Positions 23,158-32,421 of a DNA stretch of 64,000 nt are shown here, piece by piece. This DNA comes from an uncultured Christensenella sp. GTDB taxonomy: Bacteria; Bacillota; Clostridia; Christensenellales; Borkfalkiaceae. The first letter of the stretch is position 1. Each line of letters opens with the position of its first letter. The stretch spans positions 59,868-123,867 of the forward strand of contig CAJUGI010000002.1 of assembly GCA_910586065.1 (NCBI GenBank), in the 5' to 3' direction. Made by a program: the position numbers and the translations under genes. The notes below the pieces were generated by a model. That model did not search any database, had not been told where the DNA came from, and saw only the letters and a program-made list of their open reading frames with translations.

Positions 23158-24387
23158 TTATGAAATGAACGTGTGGGTGATTTCGCTTAACGTATAGTTG
23201 AAAACGCCGAGACCGAACGTTACGGGAACCGACATTTTGAGCATTGTTGCGTGCCCGACGTTGCTGTGGGTTGAATTTATAGCCGCGAACCAGTAGGTTT
23301 GCGAAACTCCCGCGGTGGTGCCTACGTTTACCGCAACCGTTTTAAGGGGGATTACGTTTCCTTCGGAATCTTTCTGTTCTTCGTAGAGGTTTGCGTCTTT
23401 TAATTTGGAAGTGAGTTCGTTCAGCTTAGCCGTGTTCTGTTCCGCGTTTTTGTCGAGAACGAGCGGGGCGGACGAGCCGGCTACGCCGAAGTTGTTTACT
23501 CCCTGCTTGCTCCAAGGGACGTACAGGCTGATTGCCTGACTCAAGTTTTCACCCGCGGAGAGGTTGCACGCGCGCACAACCGTGTTGAGCGAGGCGATGT
23601 CGAAAACCGTATTAGGGGCGTCGAATAAGTTTACCGCGGAGGACACGCTTGTTTTGGATTCGCCGTTTTGCGTGCCGGTGAATTCGTTATATCCGTAGTC
23701 GGCGGAATTTACCGTGGTTACGGTTACCGCTTCGGAAGGTTCGGGAACAACCTTATTGCCGGAGTTCACCACTCTTTTATACGAATAGAAGTTTTCGTAA
23801 GTTCTGTCGATTATTACGTAAGCGGATTCGATATTGCCGACCTGATAGTTGCGCGGAGTGGCGCTCTTTACACTCTGTGCGGAATAAACGGGGCAGAGAT
23901 AGTCGGCAACCGAAAGGAAGTAAGATTCGGTGATTATGCTTTCGCCATTAACCGTGGCGGTTTTTGTGTTGTCCGACTTTAAAGTGAAAGTAACCGAGGG
24001 GATTGTAAGCTCGGTTCGGTAATAATAGACCTGCATTGACAGGGAATTATACTCGCCTCTGTTTCCGTCGAACGTGATTTTTTCTATTTCGTCCTTGTTG
24101 AGAATTTTCGAAGTGAAATAGGTTTTGTATTGGCCCTCTGCGTAACTTACGGTGTAAGAGGGGTTGGCGGCGCCCGAACCGTCGAAAGTAACCGTGTAAG
24201 TGAGGTCTTCGGCGGAATAAGTGGAGTTGCCCTCGGTAAAAGTGGGCTGGAATCCGGAATAGTTTATTCCCGAATACCAGTTAGATTCGAGCGAGACGAT
24301 ATTTCTGGAACTGCCGCCGCAGCCTGCGGCGCCGAAAGCGCAACACGCGGCGAGCGTGAACGCGGCTATGCTTAATGATTTTTTCAT
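23158..24387 (-). CDS. Lipoprotein of unknown function
   Basis: A 409-residue lipid-anchored surface protein. The signal MKKSLSIAAFTLAACCAFGAAGC ends in the lipobox GAAGC. The mature part is Ser/Thr/Asn/Tyr-rich and strand-rich, with no Cys pairs or catalytic motif that I can name. The start is ATG 24387 with AAGGTG upstream; the TTG just before it is not needed. It has its own promoter (TATAAT on the minus strand near 24423) and is a single-gene unit divergent from addB. The gene may belong to a lineage-specific surface family. Confidence 0.8.
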   Translation of the reverse strand: MKKSLSIAAFTLAACCAFGAAGCGGSSRNIVSLESNWYSGINYSGFQPTFTEGNSTYSAEDLTYTVTFDGSGAANPSYTVSYAEGQYKTYFTSKILNKDEIEKITFDGNRGEYNSLSMQVYYYRTELTIPSVTFTLKSDNTKTATVNGESIITESYFLSVADYLCPVYSAQSVKSATPRNYQVGNIESAYVIIDRTYENFYSYKRVVNSGNKVVPEPSEAVTVTTVNSADYGYNEFTGTQNGESKTSVSSAVNLFDAPNTVFDIASLNTVVRACNLSAGENLSQAISLYVPWSKQGVNNFGVAGSSAPLVLDKNAEQNTAKLNELTSKLKDANLYEEQKDSEGNVIPLKTVAVNVGTTAGVSQTYWFAAINSTHSNVGHATMLKMSVPVTFGLGVFNYTLSEITHTFIS

Positions 24388-24499
24388 CAAAGAACACCTT
24401 GTGTTTTATTTGCTGGATAGATTATAGCACACATTTTTTAAATTGTAAAAACTTTTACGCCTTTTGCGCCTCAAAATCTTTAAATTTGCCGGCGGGGTG

Positions 24500-24508
24500 T
24501 GGTATAAT
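24500..24508 (+). promoter_or_regulatory. Extended -10 promoter of addBA
   Basis: TGGTATAAT (24500-24508) is an extended -10; the addB ATG begins at 24515, exactly where transcription is expected to start, and no ribosome site is present. Confidence 0.7.
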
Positions 24509-24514
24509 GTGCTT

Positions 24515-27500
24515 ATGATAGAGGCATTTTTGTGTACCGCGCTGAGCGGAGCGCTTGAAAAATTGAAATTAATAGTGCGGGAACGCGAAGAATCGGGGAA
24601 GAAAACGGTTATTTTTTGCGAGGACAGGCTGTCGCTTGTTGCTGAACGCACGGTGTGCGCCGCGGTGGAGGGGACTTTTCTTACTTCCGTTTACACCTTT
24701 GCGAGGTTTTTATCCGCCGAGGGCGGGAAGAGTGCGGACGTTTTGTCGAGCCAGGGTTCGGCGATGGCGGTGCGAAGGATTATAGAAGAGCACAAGGGCG
24801 AACTGAACCTGTTTAAGAAGCTTTCGTCTGCGGGGGCGGCGCAGTCCGTTTACGATACTATCGCGCTGTTGTACTCCTCGCGCATAGGAGCGGACGACGT
24901 GAAAGCCGCGGCGGGGGAAGGATTTCTGGGCGGTAAGCTGAGGGATTTGGCGACCGTTTACGCCGCTTATGAAAAGTTTTTGGAAGAGAGCGGAAAAGAG
25001 GACAGAAACGGTTATTTGAGAAAGCTTTGCGGCGTTTTGGAAGAGAGCGGAAAGATTAACGGGAGCCTTGTTATATTTTTGGGGTTTCAGGCGTTTACGC
25101 GCACGGCGCTGGAGTGCGTGCGTTCGGCTTTTGCGGCGGCGGAAAACGTGTGCGGGTTGTTTATCGGCGGGAAAGAGGATATTTACGTAAACGAGGCGGC
25201 GGAGAGCTTTTGCAAGGCCGCCGAGGATTTTGGCGGCGCGCGCCGCGAAGAGGTTGAAAGCAGGCTGTGCGCGGAAGCCGAAAAGATGAGGACGGGATTG
25301 TTTAACCCCGAGAGCTTTTTTAAAGAGCCGCTGGGAACGGGAATCGTGAGAGCGTTCGAGGCGGCGGACGAAGAGGAAGAGCTGGAATTTATTGCGGCGA
25401 GTATAAAAAAACACGTGCTGGACGGCGGAGAGAGATACGCTAAAATTTCGGTTATGCTCCCCGACCCCGAGAAGAGCGAAAGGGTGCTTGCGCGTGTGTT
25501 TTCGAGGTTTAAAATTCCCTATTATGCGGACAGGCAGTTGCCGCTTTCGGCGCATCCGCTGTGCGGTTTTATAATAAACTGGCTGACTTGCGTTTCCGCA
25601 GGATGCCGTAAAAGCGAGGTGGACGCGGTTATTGCCTCGCCGTATTTTCCTGCGGAGAAAAGGCGAAAGGACGTTGCCAGAAATTATATTTTAAGACTTG
25701 CCGCGTTCCGCGGCGGAATAAGACGCGAGCCCGACAGGGCGGTTACCGAAGGGACGGGATTCGATTACGACGCGGTTGTAAGCGTGAGAAAGACCTTTAT
25801 GGAAGCTTTTGGGATTTTGTCGGCGAAATGCGCAAAACACGATATATTCGGGGGGGTAAAGGACGTTTTGGAGTTTTTGAACGTTGAAAACAAGCTTAAA
25901 GAGCTTGCCGAAACGTTTAAGGACGTTAAGCCTACGGAGGCTCAGTTCTGCGCGAGAGCGTATGAGAGCGTTACGGCGGTTTTAAACGAGGCGGAGAGCT
26001 TGACCGTGGGCGTTTCCGTGACGGAAACCGTTAAAATTTTAAAGAGCGGGTTTGCCGCAATGAAGGTTTCGCTTATTCCTCCCAAGGCGGACGCGGTGTT
26101 CGTGGGGGATTTATCGGCTACGGTGAACACGGGTTCGGACGTGGTTTTTGCCGCGGGACTGTGCGGCGACGTGCCGCCGCCTGCGGATGACACCGCGCTT
26201 TTGACGGACAGGGAAATAAGTGCGCTTGAGAAGATAAACCTTGAGATATCCCCCAAGATACGGCAGGTTTACAAGCGCAAGAGGGAAATTGCTGCGCTCA
26301 ATTTATGCGCGTTTAAAAAAGCGCTGTATTTGACTTATCCGGTAAGAACCGGCGGAGAAGAGCGCGGCGCCGGTGAGATTATAACTTACGCCGGCGCGTT
26401 GTTCAGTACGCCCGCGGGGAGCCCGTTAAAGCCGGTAAATTTGAAAAAAGTGGAAAAATCCGGAAAATCGGCGCCATATTATTGCAGTGAGAAACTGCCT
26501 GCGATAAAGCGGCTGCAACGGCGCTTCGGGGAGAGGGACGCTTCTTCCATTTATGAAGTTTTATGTAGAAAAGGATTTAAGGAAGAGGCGGACGGAGCGC
26601 TTACGAAAGCGCGTAAACGCGCCATATCCTGCGGGCAAAAGCTGTATGTGAACCGTGAAAGCGTTTCGCCTACGGCTCTGGAAACCTATTTTTCGTGTCC
26701 GTATCTGAATTTTATGAGACAGGGGCTCAGGGCGCAGGAGCGCGAAGAGGGCGCCGTGCGGGCGGTGGATACGGGCAACCTCGTGCACGCCGTTTTAGAG
26801 GAGATTGCGCCGAAAATAGAAGAGACGGAGACCGCGGAGGAGTTTAAGGCTCTGGCGAGGGCGCTGTGCGGTGAAAAACTTAAAAATCCGCCGTATTCTT
26901 CGCTTGCGGATTCGAAGAGCGGACGGTATACTGCGGACAGGCTTGCGGAGGAGACGGAAAAAATCGCCGCGGGGATGTTCGAACAGATTAAAAATTCCGC
27001 TTTTAAGGTTACTGAAACCGAGTGCCCCGCAAACGTTGAACTTGACGGTGGTTTTAAAGTTTACGGCAGAGTGGACCGCGTGGACGAGAGCGGCGATATG
27101 GTGCGAGTAATAGATTATAAAACGGGGAATACAGACGCTTCGGCGGCAAAATATTTTACCGGCGTAAAGTTGCAGCTGCCGCTGTATCTTCTGGCGGTTT
27201 CGGAAGGTAAACGCGCGGTGGGCGCCTATTATTTCCCCGCGTCGGTGGGTTATGAAGAGGAGAAAGACGGGGTGTTCAGACTGCAGGGATTTATGGATTG
27301 CAGCGGCGACGTTATCTCCGCTTCGGACGTGAACGCCAAGCCTCAGGAAAAGAGCGTTTATGTAAACGCCGGACTGAACCGCGCGCGGCAACCCGACAAT
27401 GCGATGAAGCGGGAGGATTTTAAGGAGTTTTTGGAGTATTCGCGTTTGATTGCGGGTAGCGGCGCAAAGGAGATGACGGAGGGCAACATTGCGCCTTCGC

Positions 27501-27715
27501 CTGCCGACGGAACCTGTGATTTTTGTAAGGCGGGCGGCAGCTGCGGCTTTACTTTGGGACTGGACGGCGACGCGAGAAAAGTTTCGGGCGTGAAATGCCC
27601 GCACATTGCCAGGCTTGTAAGGAAAATAAAGGCGGGCGGAGACGGCGCGGCGGTTAACGGGGACGGCGAAACGGTTTTTGACGGAAACCGGAATGCGGAG
27701 GACGGCGATGAGTAA
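24515..27715 (+). CDS. addB: AddB subunit of the AddAB helicase-nuclease
   Basis: A 1066-residue protein that with AddA resects double-strand breaks for recombination. The C-terminal RecB-type nuclease is clear: RVDRVDESGDMVRVIDYKTG (~865) with Asp and Lys catalytic residues. The Fe-S cysteines are FSCPYLNF (~740) and CDFCKAGGSC (~1000), as in AddB. The N-terminus (IEAFLCTALSGALEKLKLIV) aligns with the place where B. subtilis AddB has a P-loop, but no GxxGxGKT motif is visible. The start is ATG 24515, directly after the -10. The stop overlaps the addA start by eight bases. Confidence 0.88.
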   Translation: MIEAFLCTALSGALEKLKLIVREREESGKKTVIFCEDRLSLVAERTVCAAVEGTFLTSVYTFARFLSAEGGKSADVLSSQGSAMAVRRIIEEHKGELNLFKKLSSAGAAQSVYDTIALLYSSRIGADDVKAAAGEGFLGGKLRDLATVYAAYEKFLEESGKEDRNGYLRKLCGVLEESGKINGSLVIFLGFQAFTRTALECVRSAFAAAENVCGLFIGGKEDIYVNEAAESFCKAAEDFGGARREEVESRLCAEAEKMRTGLFNPESFFKEPLGTGIVRAFEAADEEEELEFIAASIKKHVLDGGERYAKISVMLPDPEKSERVLARVFSRFKIPYYADRQLPLSAHPLCGFIINWLTCVSAGCRKSEVDAVIASPYFPAEKRRKDVARNYILRLAAFRGGIRREPDRAVTEGTGFDYDAVVSVRKTFMEAFGILSAKCAKHDIFGGVKDVLEFLNVENKLKELAETFKDVKPTEAQFCARAYESVTAVLNEAESLTVGVSVTETVKILKSGFAAMKVSLIPPKADAVFVGDLSATVNTGSDVVFAAGLCGDVPPPADDTALLTDREISALEKINLEISPKIRQVYKRKREIAALNLCAFKKALYLTYPVRTGGEERGAGEIITYAGALFSTPAGSPLKPVNLKKVEKSGKSAPYYCSEKLPAIKRLQRRFGERDASSIYEVLCRKGFKEEADGALTKARKRAISCGQKLYVNRESVSPTALETYFSCPYLNFMRQGLRAQEREEGAVRAVDTGNLVHAVLEEIAPKIEETETAEEFKALARALCGEKLKNPPYSSLADSKSGRYTADRLAEETEKIAAGMFEQIKNSAFKVTETECPANVELDGGFKVYGRVDRVDESGDMVRVIDYKTGNTDASAAKYFTGVKLQLPLYLLAVSEGKRAVGAYYFPASVGYEEEKDGVFRLQGFMDCSGDVISASDVNAKPQEKSVYVNAGLNRARQPDNAMKREDFKEFLEYSRLIAGSGAKEMTEGNIAPSPADGTCDFCKAGGSCGFTLGLDGDARKVSGVKCPHIARLVRKIKAGGDGAAVNGDGETVFDGNRNAEDGDE

Positions 27716-30700
27716 ACTTACCGAAGAGCAGAGAGCCGCCGTGGAGGCGGAAGGCAAAGTTATCGTTTCCGCTTCGGCGGGCAGCGGCAAGACGTTTGTT
27801 ATGATTGAAAAGCTTGTGAACGCGATTGCGGGCGGCGCCGACCTGGACAACGTGCTGGCGGTTACGTTCACGAAAAAAGCGGCGGCGCAGATGAAGGAGA
27901 AACTGCGTTCGGCGCTGATTGCCGGACTGGAAACTGCGGATGAAGACGTGCGCGCCAGACTTAAGGTGCAACTTTCGAAAATCCCTTCGGCGAATATTTC
28001 GACCATTCACTCGTTTTGCGCCGGATTGTTGAGAACTTATTTTTACGTTCTGGGAATAGACGGAGGATTTGAAATTATATCCTCGGACGACGCGGTTGCG
28101 GGCGATTTGAAGGCGCGGGCTATGGATTCGCTGTTCGAAAGATTGTACGAGACGGACGACGCGGATTTTAAATTGCTTTTGAAATGCTTTGTAAAGAAGC
28201 GCAGCGACCGCCCGCTGAGAAGGAATATTAACGAGGCGTATAATAAACTGCGTTCGACCGCGCGCTATGCGGAGCTTTTGAAATCGGTTGAAAGTCTTTA
28301 TTGCGAAGAGGGGTTCGACGGGGTTTGCAGAGAATTCCGTGAGCGGCAAAACGACGGGTTTTCGTCGCTTTTGAGGGAAGTTGAAAACTTTAAAAATACG
28401 TTTTACACGGAGAAGAACGCAGAAATTTACGAGAACATTCTCGAAGAGATGATATCTGCGCTGAAGCGTGCCGCGGCAACCGGAATTTTTGAAGAAAAGC
28501 CGCCGCTGTATACTTTGCAGAAACCGAGAGTTACAAAAAAGGATTCGGAGGAGACGAGAGCCGCGGACAGGCTGTTTGCGGAGTTCAGAGACGGCGCGGA
28601 CAAACGGTATTCGGGGATTTGCGCAAAACTTTTGCCGCGTGAAAAGGAGCTTGAGAACTTTTTGCAGGGCGGAGAGGAAGCAAAGGCATTTTCGCGCGTG
28701 TTGTTGCAGTTCGACCGCGAATATGCCGCGGTTTTGCGTGAAGAGAACAAACTGGATTATAACGATTTGGAGCATATGACTCTGGAACTTTTGGCTGACG
28801 AGGGAGTTTTAAAAGAGCTGAATTCGCGGTTTTTGTACGTTTACGCCGACGAATACCAGGACGTGAACCCAGTACAGGAGGAAATTATTTCTCGTCTGGG
28901 CGGCGAAGTTTTTCTCGTAGGGGATATAAAACAGGCGATTTACGGTTTTCGCGGCAGTAAATCGAAGTTTTTCGATGAAAAGTTTAAGAGCCTTTCGAAA
29001 GACGGCAAGGGGCTTAAGCTTTCTTCGAATTTTCGCAGCGGCGGAGGCGTTCTGGATTTTGTAAACGCGCTTTTTTCAAGCATAATGCGGGAGGAATCGT
29101 GCGGAATAGATTATAAAAACGACGGAATTATGCGTGCCGGAGGGGGGTATCCCGAAGGTTACGGAGGAGCTGAAATTCATATTTTCGGCAAGGAAGAGCC
29201 TGAAAAGAGCGAACCCGATAAGGTTTATTCGGTTATGGACGGGCTTAAAGCGGTTAAGCACACGCGCGAGGGGCTGGCGGTTCTTTCGATAGTGGAAAAG
29301 GAGCTTTCGTCTAAGCATTACGATTTGAAAACCGGAGGACCGGTGGACACGACGCCGGCGGATATATGCGTGCTTACGAGAAAGAATAAGGGGGAATCGG
29401 TAAACGGAATAGTGCGGGCGCTGCGCGACGAGGGGTATTCCGTTTCGGGCGCTCAGGAAGGGAATATCTGCGAATTGCCGGAGGTTAAGCAGTTTTTGGA
29501 CGTGCTTGCTTATATTGACAATTCGGAACAGGACTATCCTTTGATTTCGGCGCTCTTGTCGCCGCTGGGAGGGTTTTGCGAGGACGAACTTGCGGAAATA
29601 AGAATTTGTTTTAAGAAGGAGAAGGAGCTTTCGTTCAGGGAGTGCTGTGAAAGATATTTTAAGCGCGTGCCTTCGGCGGTTTCGAAAAAGCTTGGAAAAT
29701 TTTACGAACGGCGCGAGGTTTTGCGAAATCTTGCCGAGGTTGCGACGGCGGGCGGACTTGCGGACGAGCTGTTGGAGAATTACGGCTTTGAGGCGGCTTA
29801 CGGAGCAGGCGGCGGGGAGAAACTTAAAAACGTTTTAAGGCTTGTTGAAGAGGGTGCAGATTTGACTTTGACCGCTTTTCTGGAAAGGGTGAAGGCGGGA
29901 GGATTTGATATTCCCGCGCCTGCCGAAGCGGCATCGGACAGCATAAAAGTTATGTCTATGCACGCGGCGAAGGGGTTGGAATTTCCCATAGTCGTCATAG
30001 CGGATATTTGCGCGACTTTTAAGGGCGCCGATTACAGCGATTTGCCGTTCGATGAAAAATTCGGGTTTGCTCCGAAGTGTTACGATACGGAGAATATGCT
30101 GTGTGCGCCGACGGTTTTAAGGAGGCTTTGCAAGGCGCGTTCGGACGATGAGGAACTGAAAAACGAGCTGAATCTGTTTTATGTTGCGTGCACGCGGGCG
30201 ATGTGCCGCCTGCATATAATGGCCGAAGAAATAAAGCCGCACGCACTGAATGATATTTCGGGAGCGAGGTGCTTTGCGGATTTGTTCGATATGCGGGAGT
30301 TTATGCCCGAAGAGTGCGCGCTGCATGCCGAGTTCGACGCCGGAAGAGGCGGGGAAACTTATATTTTTTCGCCGGATTTGCAGGTTGTTGCCGAAATCGA
30401 AAAGCGGTTTGCGGCGGAATATAAGTTCAGCGGAAGCGTAAACCTGCCCGTGAAGAGTTCGGCTTCGGCAATTTTGAAGGCGCGGGGCGAGGAGCCTTAT
30501 TTTAAAGAGCGGCAACTCTTCGGCGGAGAGGGCGAGACGGGAACCGCGAGGGGTACGGCTTTTCACAGATTTTTGGAATTGTGCGATTTTGAAATCAAAG
30601 ACAAAACGGGAATTTCGCGAGAGATTGAAAATTTTTTACAAAGCGGCAGGATAACCGGAGAGCAGGCGGGACTTCTGGATGCGGGAGAGCTTGAAGAGAT

Positions 30701-31034
30701 TTTGAAAATGCAGGCGTTTGCGGATTTGCGCGGCGCACAGCTGTTCCGGGAACAGGAGTTTTTGTGCAGATTGCCGGCTAACAAGGTTTTGGATACGGAG
30801 GCGGAGGACTTCGTGCTTGTGCAGGGTGCTATCGACTTGCTGGCGCGCGGGGATTTCGGGATTAAGATAATCGATTATAAGTATTCGAAAAAGAGTGACG
30901 AGGCTATTAAAGAAACTTATTTTAAGCAATTGGAACTTTATAAAAAGGCGGCCGTGCGCATAACGGGAACGGCGCCTGAAAAGATAAGCTGTACGATTGT
31001 AAATATTTATCTTAAGAGACAGATAGAAGTTTAG
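27708..31034 (+). CDS. addA: AddA subunit of the AddAB helicase-nuclease
   Basis: An 1108-residue UvrD-type helicase with a C-terminal nuclease. Motifs in order: Q-motif LTEEQRAAV, Walker A SASAGSGKTFVMIEKL (~23), motif Ia VLAVTFTKKAAAQMKEKL, Walker B/motif II YVYADEYQDVNPVQ (~380), motif III VGDIKQAIYGFRGS, motif V VMSMHAAKGLEFPIVVI (~750), motif VI LFYVACTRAMCRL, and the nuclease motif IKIIDYKYSKK (~1060). It is the motor and one of two nucleases. The start is ATG 27708 behind GGAGG; the frame is open upstream inside addB but has no need of that. Confidence 0.95.
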   Translation: MSKLTEEQRAAVEAEGKVIVSASAGSGKTFVMIEKLVNAIAGGADLDNVLAVTFTKKAAAQMKEKLRSALIAGLETADEDVRARLKVQLSKIPSANISTIHSFCAGLLRTYFYVLGIDGGFEIISSDDAVAGDLKARAMDSLFERLYETDDADFKLLLKCFVKKRSDRPLRRNINEAYNKLRSTARYAELLKSVESLYCEEGFDGVCREFRERQNDGFSSLLREVENFKNTFYTEKNAEIYENILEEMISALKRAAATGIFEEKPPLYTLQKPRVTKKDSEETRAADRLFAEFRDGADKRYSGICAKLLPREKELENFLQGGEEAKAFSRVLLQFDREYAAVLREENKLDYNDLEHMTLELLADEGVLKELNSRFLYVYADEYQDVNPVQEEIISRLGGEVFLVGDIKQAIYGFRGSKSKFFDEKFKSLSKDGKGLKLSSNFRSGGGVLDFVNALFSSIMREESCGIDYKNDGIMRAGGGYPEGYGGAEIHIFGKEEPEKSEPDKVYSVMDGLKAVKHTREGLAVLSIVEKELSSKHYDLKTGGPVDTTPADICVLTRKNKGESVNGIVRALRDEGYSVSGAQEGNICELPEVKQFLDVLAYIDNSEQDYPLISALLSPLGGFCEDELAEIRICFKKEKELSFRECCERYFKRVPSAVSKKLGKFYERREVLRNLAEVATAGGLADELLENYGFEAAYGAGGGEKLKNVLRLVEEGADLTLTAFLERVKAGGFDIPAPAEAASDSIKVMSMHAAKGLEFPIVVIADICATFKGADYSDLPFDEKFGFAPKCYDTENMLCAPTVLRRLCKARSDDEELKNELNLFYVACTRAMCRLHIMAEEIKPHALNDISGARCFADLFDMREFMPEECALHAEFDAGRGGETYIFSPDLQVVAEIEKRFAAEYKFSGSVNLPVKSSASAILKARGEEPYFKERQLFGGEGETGTARGTAFHRFLELCDFEIKDKTGISREIENFLQSGRITGEQAGLLDAGELEEILKMQAFADLRGAQLFREQEFLCRLPANKVLDTEAEDFVLVQGAIDLLARGDFGIKIIDYKYSKKSDEAIKETYFKQLELYKKAAVRITGTAPEKISCTIVNIYLKRQIEV

Positions 31035-31182
31035 AGAATGACCTGAATATATACCGGCAGATAAAAATTATAAGAAGGATTTGAAAAGGGGATTAAAGCG
31101 CGGGGCGGAAATTGACAGAAACGGTGTTAATTCGACAATATATGCGGGGGTTTTTAATTTTTTAAGGGCTATAATTTACGGT

Positions 31183-31809
31183 ATGTTTACCCGTTTTGTC
31201 GAAGACGTTTATTCTTTTGTTGCCAATATTCCTTTCGATACGCTTGTGTGGCTGACGTGGGGCTCGTATTTTGCCGTGTTTTTAATTGCGTTTGTTCTTA
31301 CGTTTGCTTCGAAGAGCGTAAAAACTGCGTCTAAACGGCCTTTTTTAAGCTTAACCAACGCATATACAGCGGTTAATTTGAGCGTTTATCTTTTAAAGTG
31401 CGAGATAGGGCAGTCCGTTCTTATATCCGCGATATTCTGGACGTGCGGATATGTTTTGTACGGAGCGCTGTGCGCCGCCTCCAAATCAGGACAAAAGAAA
31501 ACGACGGCGCCCGAAAAGAGCGTAACTATTTTGAATACGCCGGTTGCGGTGCCTGCCGCGCCGCCTGCAAGGCAGGAAAAGTTTGAGGTGCCTGCGGCAA
31601 AAAACAATGTGAGACTGGAGCACGCGGCCTCGGTTACGGAAAAGCTGCTTTCGAAAAACCTTGGCAAGAGCGACAGGCAGGAGTTGGAAAAAATTAAAAA
31701 TACGCTTGCCGTGTTGAAGATTAAAGGGACGCTTTCGGCAACGGAAACGGAAATTCTGAACGAGAATTTTAACACGCTTTTAAAGCTTATGGCAAAGTAT
31801 AACGTGTGA
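31183..31809 (+). CDS. Membrane protein with C-terminal helical domain, unknown function
   Basis: A 208-residue protein. Three spans occupy residues ~20-110 (LVWLTWGSYFAVFLIAFVLTF and two more) and a Lys/Pro/Ala-rich linker leads to a soluble C-terminal helical domain (SVTEKLLSKNLGKSDRQELEKI onward). The start is ATG 31183: TATAAT lies at 31170-31175, seven bases upstream, with no ribosome site. An earlier in-frame start near 31081 would make an N-terminus unlike a membrane protein and would span this promoter. It follows addA by about 150 bases. I do not recognise the family. Confidence 0.7.
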   Translation: MFTRFVEDVYSFVANIPFDTLVWLTWGSYFAVFLIAFVLTFASKSVKTASKRPFLSLTNAYTAVNLSVYLLKCEIGQSVLISAIFWTCGYVLYGALCAASKSGQKKTTAPEKSVTILNTPVAVPAAPPARQEKFEVPAAKNNVRLEHAASVTEKLLSKNLGKSDRQELEKIKNTLAVLKIKGTLSATETEILNENFNTLLKLMAKYNV

Positions 31810-31828
31810 AAAAGTTTGCAAAAATGAG

Positions 31829-31862
31829 AGCCGCCCGCGGAGATTTCCGCGGGCGGCTTTAA
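31829..31862. terminator. Bidirectional terminator
   Basis: AGCCGCCCGCGG (31829-31840) pairs with CCGCGGGCGGCT (31847-31858). Near-identical stems end genes at 33171 and 61795, so this is a favoured terminator in this genome. Confidence 0.85.
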
Positions 31863-31865
31863 AAT

Positions 31866-32072
31866 TTATTTGATTGTTTCGGGGTTGTCGGTTCTTTCAA
31901 GAAGATAGTCTATTGAAACGCCAAAATAATCCGCAAACCTGATAAGCGTTGCGTAATCGGCTTCGTGCGCGCCTGTTTCGTAGCGGCTTATGGTGTTTTG
32001 GTTCATATTCAAGTCCATTGCCAACTTAACTTGCGTTATGTTTCGCTGTTCTCTTAATTGCTTTAATCTCAT
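31866..32072 (-). CDS. Small XRE-family (Cro/CI) repressor, module A
   Basis: A 68-residue single HTH domain: LKQLREQRNITQVKLAMDLNM, NQNTISRYETGAHEADYATLI and FADYFGVSIDYLLERTD. It has an AAGG site eight bases before the ATG at 32072, unlike most XRE genes in this window. It is divergent from the 84-residue gene at 32151, and a perfect palindrome covering both -10 boxes lies between them, so it almost surely represses both. It is paired with a paralogous arrangement at 33210-33709. Confidence 0.92.
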   Translation of the reverse strand: MRLKQLREQRNITQVKLAMDLNMNQNTISRYETGAHEADYATLIRFADYFGVSIDYLLERTDNPETIK

Positions 32073-32082
32073 TGAAATTACC

Positions 32083-32111
32083 TTGACTTAATTATACCAA
32101 TTCGGTATAAT
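32083..32111. promoter_or_regulatory. Overlapping divergent promoters within an operator palindrome
   Basis: Plus strand: TTGACT (32083-32088), 17 bases, TATAAT (32106-32111). The palindrome ATTATACC (32091-32098) / GGTATAAT (32104-32111) contains a TATAAT on each strand, so a single bound repressor dimer would block transcription in both directions. Confidence 0.8.
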
Positions 32112-32115
32112 AGAA

Positions 32116-32134
32116 ATATCCCGAAAAGGGATAT
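32116..32134 (+). other. 5' UTR hairpin
   Basis: ATATCCC (32116-32122), GAAAA, GGGATAT (32128-32134) lies at the very 5' end of the predicted transcript of the 84-residue gene. It may stabilise the mRNA or influence initiation. Confidence 0.5.
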
Positions 32135-32150
32135 CGGGCGGGCGGGAGTT

Positions 32151-32405
32151 ATGAAGATTATGAAGCATGCGGAGCGGGTGTCGGAAAGGGGAATTAAAGA
32201 GTTTGACAAACTGACGGAAGAGGTTGAGGGTTTGATGGATATGCGGGAAAGTAAAACTTTGAGGTTGGCAATGGTTGCGGGACGGACGACGGACGCGGGG
32301 GTGATTAATGGGTTGAAACGGAATATAAGGTTTTTTAAAAAATTAAAGCGGGATTTGATTAAATTTATAAAAGAAGTTGACAGACTTATGGCGCGGTACG
32401 AGTAG
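32151..32405 (+). CDS. Small basic helical protein divergent from XRE, module A
   Basis: An 84-residue, strongly basic, all-helical protein (EFDKLTEEVEGLMD, then GLKRNIRFFKKLKRDLIKFIKEVDRLMARYE). It has no signal or membrane span. The GGGAG at 32144-32148 is close to ATG 32151 and far from a second ATG at 32160, so either may be used. A broken paralogue lies at 33484. The last codons form the left arm and loop of the terminator hairpin at 32390, a trait shared with the paralogue. I do not recognise a family; a toxin, DNA-binding or small regulatory role are all possible. Confidence 0.75.
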   Translation: MKIMKHAERVSERGIKEFDKLTEEVEGLMDMRESKTLRLAMVAGRTTDAGVINGLKRNIRFFKKLKRDLIKFIKEVDRLMARYE

Positions 32406-32421
32406 TACCGCGCCGTTATTT
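32390..32421 (+). terminator. Terminator overlapping the end of the 84-residue gene
   Basis: GGCGCGGTAC (32390-32399), GAGTA, GTACCGCGCC (32405-32414), followed by GTTATTTTT. The hairpin includes the codons for ARYE and the TAG stop. Confidence 0.85.

Noticed and set aside
25942..30566. Long minus-strand ORFs inside addB and addA
   Set aside because: They are shadow frames of GC-skewed coding sequence; they lack ribosome sites and recognisable motifs.
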